The position numbers and the translations under genes are program-made. From contig DBCN01000113.1 of assembly GCA_002293065.1 (NCBI GenBank), forward strand, positions 1-11,746: 11,746 bases of DNA, read 5' to 3'. Below, in pieces: positions 1 through 8,500 of this stretch. Every line of letters begins with the position of its first letter. The first letter of the stretch is position 1. This stretch comes from Opitutia bacterium UBA957. GTDB lineage: Bacteria; Verrucomicrobiota; Verrucomicrobiia; Opitutales; UBA953. Below the pieces are notes generated by a model that ran no database searches, had not been told where the DNA came from, and worked only from the letters and a program-made list of their open reading frames with translations.

Positions 1-31
1 CTAACCCCTAAGTCGCCCCATGGCGGCCACC

Positions 32-1894
32 ATGAATTTCTTCCGGGCCCAGGATGAGGCCCGTGGACGTACGACGAAGCTCGTCGTGCTCTTGGTGTTG
101 GCCGTATTGGTGCTGACCGGCAGCCTGTATGCGATCGCCGTCTATGCGAAGGCCTATGGGATGGATGGTGGCGAACTTGATTGGTTCCAGCCTAAGCTCT
201 TCTTCGCCACGTCGGGGACGGCCTTGGTGGTCATCCTGGGGACCAGTTGGGTGCGCGTCTCCGAACTCGCCCAAGGCGGTGCCTTCGTCGCGCAGAGCCT
301 CGGCGGTCGGCCGGTTTCGCCGCACACCAAGGACTTGGCGGAGCGCCGTTACCTGAACATCGTCGAAGAAATGTCCTTGGCGGCCGGTCTACCGAAACCG
401 GCCTGTTACATCGTCGACCACGACAGCACGATCAACGCCTTCGCCGCGGGGAACAATCCGCAGGACGCCGCCGTGGCCGTGACCCGGGGGGCGTTGACCC
501 ATCTCACCCGCGACGAACTTCAGGGCGTGATCGCGCACGAGTTCAGCCACATCGGTAATGGCGACATGAAGCTCAACCTGCGCATCATCGGCACCATCGC
601 CGGCCTGACGGCGCTCTCGCAGCTCGGCTACATCTTGATGCGCCTGATGCGGCATGCGAGAGGCAAGGACAGCGCCAAGGTCGGCGTTCCGCTCGCCATG
701 GCTGGGCTCGTCATCTTCCTGCTGGGGTTGGGCGGCGTCCTCTTCGCGCGGATCATCCAAGCGTCGGTCTCCCGCCAGCGGGAATTCCTCGCGGATGCCT
801 CCGCCGTGCAGTTCACGCGCAATCCCGATGGCTTGGCCGGGGCGTTGAAGAAGATCGCGGGGCTGAAGGTCGGCCAGCGTGAGGCCTCGACGACCGAGCT
901 GGAATCGCAGCACCTATTCTTTTCGTCCACAGGCGGCTTCATGGAGTTCATCTTCTCCTCGCATCCGCCGATCGGGGAGCGCATCCGCCGCTTGCAGCCG
1001 ACGTTTGATGGGGTGATTCCCGACGTCGACCCCGTTGATGTTTCCGATGAACCCGTGGCTGGCCTCTCGGGTCGTCAGTCCGCCGCGGCGATCCCGCCGC
1101 CCGTCCGCCCGGCCCGTGCTCATCGCATCCCGACGAACCTTGAAATCCAGGAAGCCGTTGGCTTCCACGGCACCTTGCCGATGGAACTCCGGGCTTCGGC
1201 AGCGGATTCCATCGGGGCCATGGCCATCGTCCTTGGCCTCATCCTCCGTCAGAATCCCGAACTGCGCGCGCAGCAGTTGGTCACGGCCCGGGGGTTGGCC
1301 GGAGGGGAAGTTATTGCGGAGGCCCTCCGTTTGTCCCCGTTGCTGCAGGCCTTGCCCGCCGGTTCGCGCGTGCCGCTGCTTGACCTTTCGATGCCGGCTT
1401 TACGCCAGCTCTCCAAGGCCCAGCTGGCGCTATTCCGTCTCGCCATCCAGAAAGTCGGCTTTGATGCGAACGACGGCCTCATCGTCTTGTTGGTGCAGGC
1501 CTCGATGCGCCGGTACCTCGATGACGTCGCGCGTTCCGGCCCGCCGCCCTTGGTTGGCCTCTCGGTCAGCTATGCCTTGGTCCTCTCGGCCGTGGTGCGC
1601 ACCTCGCGCGAAACCGCGCAAGCGCAGCAGGAAGCCTTTGCCTTGGGCGTCGCGGAGCTTGCCCGGCCGGACGTGGCGACCACCATCTTGCCGGAGTCGG
1701 AGGTTGACCTCCAGAAAGTCGATGAAGCCTTGGCCGTGATCGCCGCCCAAAGCGTCTTCGAGCGCCGTCGCTTCGTGCGGGCCTGCGGCGTCGCCATGTT
1801 GCATGACGACGTCGCCGAAGCCGCCGAGATCGAAATCCTGCGGGCGGTGGCCGATTCCCTCGGCATCACCTTCGCGACGGGCTTGCGCGTGTAG
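32..1894 (+). CDS. Membrane-anchored M48 family zinc metalloprotease with long C-terminal extension
   Basis: Probable membrane-bound endopeptidase of the M48 (Ste24/HtpX-like) family, which cleaves misfolded or damaged membrane and envelope proteins. Numbering is from the ATG at 32 (620 aa). Hydrophobic segments lie near 17-39 and 56-74. The zinc motif is HEFSH (H169, E170, H173), and the third ligand is probably E251 in REFLAD, with D255 after it as usual in M48. Two further hydrophobic segments (about 181-205 and 217-246) lie between the zinc motifs. The catalytic domain closes with an SSHPPIGERIRRL motif near 309-321, a typical M48 ending. The remaining 300 or so residues are mostly helical; the last 50 (ALAVIAAQSVFERRRF onward) loosely resemble a TerB-type bundle, which is inference. 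An ATG at 20 in the same frame adds four residues. I prefer 32 because MNFF..QD.AR is the usual family start. Neither start has a Shine-Dalgarno sequence. The family is secure, the substrate unknown. Confidence 0.93.
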   Translation: MNFFRAQDEARGRTTKLVVLLVLAVLVLTGSLYAIAVYAKAYGMDGGELDWFQPKLFFATSGTALVVILGTSWVRVSELAQGGAFVAQSLGGRPVSPHTKDLAERRYLNIVEEMSLAAGLPKPACYIVDHDSTINAFAAGNNPQDAAVAVTRGALTHLTRDELQGVIAHEFSHIGNGDMKLNLRIIGTIAGLTALSQLGYILMRLMRHARGKDSAKVGVPLAMAGLVIFLLGLGGVLFARIIQASVSRQREFLADASAVQFTRNPDGLAGALKKIAGLKVGQREASTTELESQHLFFSSTGGFMEFIFSSHPPIGERIRRLQPTFDGVIPDVDPVDVSDEPVAGLSGRQSAAAIPPPVRPARAHRIPTNLEIQEAVGFHGTLPMELRASAADSIGAMAIVLGLILRQNPELRAQQLVTARGLAGGEVIAEALRLSPLLQALPAGSRVPLLDLSMPALRQLSKAQLALFRLAIQKVGFDANDGLIVLLVQASMRRYLDDVARSGPPPLVGLSVSYALVLSAVVRTSRETAQAQQEAFALGVAELARPDVATTILPESEVDLQKVDEALAVIAAQSVFERRRFVRACGVAMLHDDVAEAAEIEILRAVADSLGITFATGLRV

Positions 1895-1970
1895 CCTAAG
1901 GCCACGAGGGGGTGGGCGGCTGAAGGCCGCAAGGGGACATGGGGACAAGGCGGAAGATGCAGTGCAAAGG
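1894..1970. repeat. 3' flank of protease gene: cluster of four short repeat modules (order A-B-C-D)
   Basis: Four words here recur exactly in the 3' flank of the giant gene. A is AGGCCACGAGGGG (1899-1911). B is a 22-nt word (1916-1937) containing the hairpin GCGGCT / GAA loop / GGCCGC, whose closing pair is a G-T wobble. C is GACATGGGGACAAGG (1936-1950). D is GCAGTGCAAAGG (1959-1970). Module A also sits in an imperfect hairpin, GTAGCC / TAA loop / GGCCAC, that includes the stop codon of the protease gene. Position suggests a role at transcript 3' ends, but no U-run follows any hairpin, so this is not a classic intrinsic terminator. Confidence 0.75.
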
Positions 1971-2052
1971 TGAGAACAATGGGGATAGCGGTTGGGGGAT
2001 AGGGGATGGCAGGAAGGTGCAAATCGGCCCAGGGCCTGTGCAAAAGTGCAAA
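1962..2052 (+). repeat. Four dispersed copies of GTGCAAA
   Basis: The heptamer GTGCAAA occurs at 1962-1968, 2017-2023, 2038-2044 and 2046-2052, and once more at 11664-11670 in the other intergenic flank. Between the second and third copies is the palindrome GGCCC-A-GGGCC (2026-2036). The spacing is irregular (55, 21 and 8 bases), so these look like decayed repeat fragments rather than a regular operator array. A regulator-binding role cannot be excluded. Confidence 0.5.
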
Positions 2053-2067
2053 CGTTGCTACAGGAAG

Positions 2068-2088
2068 GGATAGCACTGCGTGCTATCC
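2068..2088. repeat. Perfect hairpin with inverted GCACTGCGTGC core
   Basis: A perfect 9-bp stem, GGATAGCAC (2068-2076) with GTGCTATCC (2080-2088), closes a TGC loop. The central 11 bases are the exact reverse complement of the core of the two hairpins at 2174-2194 and 2219-2239. The outer five pairs differ completely from those hairpins but remain fully paired. It looks like a member of a small REP-like family inserted in the opposite orientation. Its function is unknown. Confidence 0.7.
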
Positions 2089-2102
2089 TAGCTACATCCT
2101 GA

Positions 2103-2125
2103 GGGGATAGGGGATGGGGGATGGG
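2103..2125 (+). other. Potential G-quadruplex motif
   Basis: Four consecutive runs of at least three G (2103-2106, 2110-2113, 2116-2120, 2123-2125) are separated by loops of 3, 2 and 2 bases (ATA, AT, AT). This meets the usual G4 pattern on the plus strand. A weaker relative at 1981-2009 has runs of 4, 5, 4 and 2 G and shares the word GGGGATAGGGGATGG (1995-2009 and 2103-2117). Both lie in the non-coding spacer. Folding and any biological role are untested. Confidence 0.6.
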
Positions 2126-2165
2126 AATAACCGAGATACAGTTGCGCACCGTGTGCAGAGGCCGT

Positions 2166-2244
2166 GGCAACTAGGTCGGCACGCAGTGCCGACCCTACCC
2201 GAGGCAAGGAGGCAACTAGGTCGGCACGCAGTGCCGACCCTACC
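2166..2244. repeat. Tandem pair of identical 34-bp hairpin repeats (45-bp period)
   Basis: The copies at 2166-2199 and 2211-2244 are identical over 34 bases and separated by an 11-base spacer. After the second copy comes a 12-base spacer and then GGCAA (2257-2261), the first five bases of a possible third copy. Each copy holds a 9-bp perfect stem (GGTCGGCAC with GTGCCGACC) around a GCA loop. The stem arms lie at 2174-2182/2186-2194 and 2219-2227/2231-2239. Two more pairs (TA/TA) can form beyond a single bulged C. This resembles REP/BIME-type intergenic palindromes. A role as transcription barrier or RNA-stability element is possible. Confidence 0.85.
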
Positions 2245-2329
2245 TTAGAGACAGGAGGCAAAGGGGAAGCGGGGACCGGGAAGTTGGTAGGCGCCCGGGT
2301 GACGAAACCAAGCGCGAGATGGGCGGGCG

Positions 2330-2390
2330 TTATTATGTATTATACGACCGAAAATGGAGCACGGTTTATGATTCTTATATATTGCTCGGT
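2330..2390 (+). promoter_or_regulatory. AT-rich island, candidate promoter of the giant gene
   Basis: Within an otherwise GC-rich window, about 60 bases are strongly AT-rich: TTATTATGTATTATAC (2330-2345) and TTATGATTCTTATATATT (2366-2383). The best -10-like box is TATATT (2378-2383), which would place transcription start near 2390 and give a leader of about 70 bases. TATTAT (2338-2343) is an alternative. No convincing -35 box is visible at 16-18 bases upstream of either. The call rests on composition and position. Confidence 0.4.
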
Positions 2391-2460
2391 GGGTGGGGCG
2401 GCTTAGGATTCCAGAACCCCAATTCAAAGTCTGCGCCTACCCGCGCGGCCCCCTTATCCG

Positions 2461-2553
2461 ATGACCTCCCGCCTTCGTGCTTCTAGCCGTATCTCCCGCG
2501 CCACCCTCGTCGCCGCCGCACTCCTCGCGGTCGCCGCTCCGAAGCTATCCGGC
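2461..2553 (+). other. Signal peptide region of the giant protein
   Basis: Residues 1-31 have a basic n-region (R4, R6, R10, R13), a hydrophobic core (ATLVAAALLAVAA, 14-26) and a short polar end before ETLSF. This fits Sec-dependent export. Cleavage could fall after A26 or after G31; I cannot decide which from inspection. Confidence 0.8.
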
Positions 2554-5500
2554 GAAACATTGAGTTTCGACGGCATCCAAGTCAGCAATGCCGCCTCCCG
2601 GGTGATTGTCGCCACCGACTACGCCGATTACATGGGAGGCAACGCGACCTTCAGCTCGGTCAACGCCGGCGGTCGGCTCTATTGGCGCGGTGCGGCGGGC
2701 GATGGTCAGTACATGCATTTCGATCTCACCAGCTTGGTGGGGCAGCAGATCGTCGGGCCGGCCTACCTGACCTTGCAGAACGCGAATCCCACGTGGGGTG
2801 GCGGTGTGGGTGGTTCCTACTTGGGCTTGGCCAACGCGGCGTGGACGGCCGCGGGTGGCGCGGCGGTCCCGGGCGCGACGGCGTTGGCCTCGCCGGTGAG
2901 CACCACCGGCGCGTACGCTTCGGGCTCGTCGGTCAGCTGGGGTTTCGGGGGCAGCGTCCTGCAAGGCTTGGTCGACAACCCCAGCACCAACCTGGGGCTC
3001 GCGGTGATTGGCGGGTCCGGTTCGACGCTGCATTTCGATGGGGGCATGAATCCCTATCTCTCGTTCCGGACCGGCACGCTGAGTGCCGCGAGCGTGGCGG
3101 GAGTCATCACCGTCACGGGTGGCGACGCGTGGAATGCGGCCAATTACACTTACAGCGCCGGCGATGCCTATGCGAGCGGGGCGACCTTGACGATCAACGG
3201 CGCCCTGACGGGTGGTTCGGCCGGCGATATCGTCATCAACGGCGGCCAAGTGGTCGTGAACCAACCCGGGGGTGTCGACAACGCTTATTGGGCGGTCAGC
3301 TCCACCCGCATCAACGCGGGCGGACTATTGACGATCAACGGCCATTCCCACGTCCAGAACCTCACCTTGGCCGGTGGCGAACTGGGGGCCAGCGCTATCA
3401 ATGGCCAGTGGGGCGGATGGACGATCGACGGCCTTTTGCTCGCGACGGGCGCGACCACTTCGACCATCAGTGCCGCGCGCTTGAATCTGGATGCCACCGT
3501 CGCGGTCCAGGTCGATGCCGGTTCCACTTTGAATCTCACGGGCAACGTCCGTGGGGGTGTCATCACCAAGACGGGAACCGGCGTGCTCGCCTTGGCTGGG
3601 GCCAGCGTCCACAGCGGCGGGGTCGTCCTCAACGCAGGCACCCTTTCGCTCAAGAACGATGCGGCTCTCGGGACGGGCACGTTGACACTTAATGCCGGCA
3701 AGCTCGTCCTGAACGCCTTGCCGGGCCTCCATGAAGGCCGATTGACGGTCGGGTCCTTGGATCCGAATCAAGCCAACCCTCGCACCGCCACGCGTTTGAC
3801 CACCACGATGGCGAACACAAACGCCGGGTGGGGCAATAATCAGCAATGGAACTATTCCGGTTACGTCTACGCCGCCACGGCGGGTCGCTGGACGTTCGGT
3901 GAGGCCGTGGACGACGCGGCTTGGCTGAAGGTGAACGACACCGTGCTGCTCAACGACGGTGCGTGGAACAGCGTAACGGTGGGCAGCATCGACCTCTCCG
4001 CAGGCTGGCATCGGATCGACGCCCGCTTCATGAACGCGTCCGGTGGGGCAGGCTACAGCGGTGTGGACATCTGGGCGACCGGTTTCGGTTTCGGCGTCGA
4101 TCGACAGGGTCGAGGCGACGGCACCGCGGCCAACTTCACCACCTTGGCGGATGCGGGCGATGGCGCCACGCTCGTGCGCGATCTCCTGATTTCCAATAGC
4201 CTCGTCTTGGCCGCGGGGGTGAACGAGTTGCAGACCCCGACCGGTGGGGCGATCCTCTCCGGCGTGTTGAGCGGCTCCGGCCAGTTGCTGAAGACGGGGA
4301 GCGGTTGGTTGACGCTCACAGGGACGAACACTTACGCGGGTGGGACCAATTTGGCGGAAGGCGTCGTCGTCGCCGATGCCGCGGGCGCCTTGGGCAGCGG
4401 AGACCTGACCTTCACGGGTGGAACCTTGCGGTTGACCGCCAACTCCACCGGCGTGGCTTGGGGCCCCCGCATCAAGAACAGCACGGCTGCGGTCGTGCTC
4501 GAAGCCGCCGGCCTCAATTATTCGCTCGATGGCATCGCCGCGTCCAACACCGCCGGCTTGACCAAGGCCGGGCAGGGTGTGCTCAGCCTGGTAGGCGCCA
4601 GTGCGCATGGCGGCGATACCCGCGTCGCGGGTGGCACCTTGAAATTGGTCAGCCGCAGCACCGCGACCACCGTGGCTGCGACGATTGCCACCGCTACGGG
4701 CGTGGCCTTCGCCGCCGATCCCGCGAATCGACTCGCGGGTGTGGCGCCCAGCTCCGATGTCGGTGGTGGTGCCGCGGAAGGTAGCGGCACCGTGGCGAGT
4801 TTGACGGATGGTTTGGCGGTGGCGGGGGCGGCCTCTGCGTATAGCGTCAACAGCGGTCAGGAGATAACCTTCAATTTACCGACGAATTCGGCCCCGCTTG
4901 GGTATGACTTGGTGGGAGCCAAACTCTATGGGACCTGGAACGATTCAGGCCGCGACGCGCTCAACTTGGCCAGCCTCAAGGTCGCGACGGTCCAAAATCC
5001 CACGACCTTCGTCACCCTGGCGGGCAGCGCGGTGAGCTTTGATCCAGGGGCTGGTTTCAATGGCTTGAACCTTGCCTCGATCTTGGCGACTAACGGCGTG
5101 CTCGCGAAGGACGTTGCGGCGGTGCAGTTCGTCTTTGGACCGCAGGAGAACGGTTTCGCCGGCTATGCGGAATTGGAGCTGCTGGCGACGGCCGTCACAG
5201 GTACGGGCGGGCGCGACCTTTTGCCGACGACCGGCCGATTGACTGTCGATGCAGGGTCGATCTTGGACCTCAACGGCAACCAGCAAACCATCGCGGGACT
5301 CGAAGGCGCCGGCACGGTCACCAATGCCGCGAGCGGTGGTGCGGTCACCTTGACGGTGGCGCAGGCCGGCTCCTCCGCCTTCACCGGGGCGTTGACCGGC
5401 GAGCTCGCCCTCGTCAAGTCGGGTGCGGGCGTCCTCACGCTCTCCGGCGCGAACACCTTTAACGGCGGCACCACGGTCAACGGCGGCACGCTGGCCTTGG

Positions 5501-8500
5501 GTGGTTCCCAAGGCGTGCTGCAGGGAGCGGTCACGATCAATGCCGGCGGCACCGTCTCCATGGCGGCGGGGAACTTCAACCGCTACTGGAACGTCGCGTC
5601 GACCCGGATCAACGCGGGTGGCCTCCTCACGTTGGATGGCCATTCCCACATCCGGAACCTGACCTTGGCCGGTGGCGAGCTCGGCGGCACCGGTGGTGAT
5701 CCCACCTATGGCAACTGGTATTTCGACGATGTCACCACGGTCACCGGCGGGGTCGTCTCCACCCTCAGCGCCCCGAACATCAACCTCGCCAACGGCAACC
5801 TTTCCCTCGAGGCCGGAGCGACGCTCAACTTCACCGGGTCGGTCAAGGACGGCCGCTTCCTTCCGACCATCGCCGCCGGCGCCAAGTTCACGAATGGGGC
5901 CGCGGCCAACACCTCGCTGTCCTTGGGCGCGCTCGTCCTGAACGGCGGTGAACTCGCCGCCACCAGCGCGCCGGCCGCGAACCTAGGCAACTACCAGCTC
6001 CGCGGCGACATCACCGTCGGTGGCTCGTCGATGTCGACCATCTCGGCCGATGTCCGCGTCGTCAGCGCGGAGAACCGCACCTTCGCGGTCGCCGATGTCA
6101 ACGGCGGCAGCGATGTCGATCTCCTGATCTCGGGCAAACTCGGCCATTACGACAACAACTCATGGGGGTATGCCACCAAGACGGGTGCGGGCACCATGAA
6201 GATCAGCGGCGTGAACGAGATCGGCGGCTTCACGGTCGACGCCGGCCTGCTCATCCTCGAAGACGCCGGCCTTTCCGGCATGAGGGACAGGGGGCTGGCG
6301 AACAACGCCGCCACTGAGTTCCGCGTGACCGCTGGTTCCGCCACGGTCGCCTATGGGATTTCCGGAACGGGCTCGGTCGCGAAGTCCGGCGCCGGCACCC
6401 TCATCCTTTCGGGCAACAACACCTACGCCGGCGGCACCACGATCAACGGCGGCACCCTGACCGCCACCCGAAGTAAACTGGGCACCGGCGCGGTGGTCGT
6501 GAATAACGGCGCCACCCTCTACGCCAACGATCAATGGGTCTTCTGCGGCGTCAACGGCTACGGCGAAGCCCAGCGCAACATCGCCTCCCTGACCCTGAAC
6601 GCCGGCGGTACGCTGTCCATGGACCCCGTCGCCGGTTTCGCGAACGGCATCACGAACTTCTACCTCAACGGTGGCGTGGTCACCGGCGGCGCCAACGATG
6701 ATAGCCGCGGCGCGCTCTTTCTCTTCAACGGCAACGAGCAGATCACCGCCGGCGGCGGGGTGACCTCGACCATCGGGGTGAGTTTCGGTCTCAACGGGAA
6801 CAACAACAGCATCACCGTCGACAACGGTAGCCGACTCGAGCTGACCAACGTGCTCAAGCGCGGTGCCTTCGACTCGGCGGGACGGGGTGGCTTAGTCAAA
6901 AACGGCGGCGGCACGATCGTGCTCGCCGGTGCGAACAGTTACGACGGCGTCACCGACATCGCCGCGGGCACGCTGATCGCGGCGAGCAACACGGCGCTCG
7001 GCGCCGGCGGCCACGCCGGGGAGACGATGAGCTTCATCCGCGACGGCGCCACCCTCGCCCTGCAGGGTGGCATCAGCCTCGACGAGCACTTCCACGTCTG
7101 GGGCGCCGGTGGTGGCGGCCTCGGTGCCGTCCGCAGCCTTGCGGGCAACAATGCCCTGACCAACGCCCCCGGTGGCGGTGCTGGCTACTGCCTTCGCTCC
7201 AACACCACCGTCGGAGTCGACGCGGACACGCTCACGGTCTCGGGCTTCTACGAAGACGGTGGTAACTTCGGGCTGACCAAGGTCGGCAACGGCACGCTGG
7301 TCCTGAATGTGGTCAACGGCTACACGGGTGGAACCACGGTCAACGGCGGGACCCTCTCCCTGCTTGGCAGCGGCGGAAACGGCCGGATCGGCGGTGCGCT
7401 GACGGTGAACGCGGGCGCCACCGTGGTGACCACCGGCGACGGCACGGGCTTCGGCTTCTTCAACCAACTCACCGCCCTGACCATCAACGGTGGCCTGGTG
7501 AAGGCGGAGACGTCGTCCTCGCACATCTGGAACATCACGGGCGGCATCAGCATGACCGGGGGTGAACTCCAGACCAATGGCGGTACGAGCACCGCCGACG
7601 GCCATGCTTTCCAATGGAACCGGACTGCGCTGACCACGAACGCCGCCGCGAACAGCGCGGTCATCTCGGGCCGCATCAACCTGCGTGCCGACGGAGGTTA
7701 CGCCAATTGGGCCGTCGACGTCGCCGATGGGGCCGCGGCGACCGACCTGCTCGTCAGCGCGGCGATCACCGGCAACGGGGTCGTGCTCACGAAGACTGGC
7801 GGCGGTACGATGACCCTGACCGGGACCATCACCTACGACGGAACCACCACGGTCAACGCAGGCGTCGTGGAACTGCCCGGCGGCGACTGGGTGACGGGTA
7901 ATCCTTGGGGTGCGGGCGGCGCGAACGGCGCCCTCGTGGTCGGTGCGGGCGCCACGCTGAGCACGTCGGGAGGAGTGACCCAATTCCGGTCCGGCCTGGC
8001 GCTCAACGGCGGCACGCTCAGCTCTCGTGGGCTCGTTTACGGTGGCGATTGGGGCAACGTCCTCCTCAGTTCGGACGTCACCGTGGGTGGCGCGGCCCTT
8101 TCGACCATCGCCTCGCAACTGAACCTGCAGGGTAACCGCACGTTCACGGTCGGCGACGGCAGCACGTTGGATGTCACCGGTGCGCTCACCTTCTGGTCCT
8201 GGGAAGGCGCGGCCGCCGGAACGCTGACCAAGGCAGGCAATGGCACGCTCCGTCTCTCCGCCGCCAGCAGCTTCGGCGGTGCGGTCACGCTCGCCGCCGG
8301 TACCTTGATCTACCAGAGCACCTACGCTTCGCCTTCACACGCCGTGGCCGCGGGTACGCTCCTGGAATTCAGCGTTGGCGGCAGCGGGGAGCGCAACAGC
8401 GCTTCGACGCTGTTTTCGGGCGGGGGCACGCTCCGCAAGACCGGTACCGGCGGCATCATTTGGGGCGCAGGCGTCGCGACGTTTGCCCTCGATGCGGGCG

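Noticed and set aside
1899..1950. Intrinsic terminator of the protease gene
   Set aside because: Hairpins are present but are followed by purine-rich AAGGGG or ACGAGGGG rather than a T-run.
2026..2036. GGCCC-A-GGGCC as an RNA hairpin
   Set aside because: A single-base loop cannot close in RNA. It could only act as a short DNA palindrome, and there is no other support for an operator.
1430..2170. 246-residue minus-strand reading frame
   Set aside because: It is antisense to the end of the protease gene and crosses the repeat-filled spacer. Long antisense frames are expected in GC-rich coding DNA.
2166..2244. CRISPR array
   Set aside because: There are only two full repeats, with an 11-base spacer that is too short, and no cas genes.
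2164..2406. 80-residue plus-strand reading frame in the spacer (tandem ATRSARSADPT)
   Set aside because: Its first part is only the translated 34-bp hairpin repeats, in phase because the period is 45. It runs on through the AT-rich promoter island, has no recognisable domain and no ribosome site.
3325..4608. 427-residue minus-strand reading frame inside the giant gene
   Set aside because: Composition is typical of a GC-rich shadow frame (R, G, A, P, Q rich, no domain). The plus-strand frame has a signal peptide, repeats and sorting signal.
6892..8118. 408-residue minus-strand reading frame inside the giant gene
   Set aside because: It coincides with the GGC-rich codon block, which lowers antisense stop codons. 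No domain or start signal is seen.
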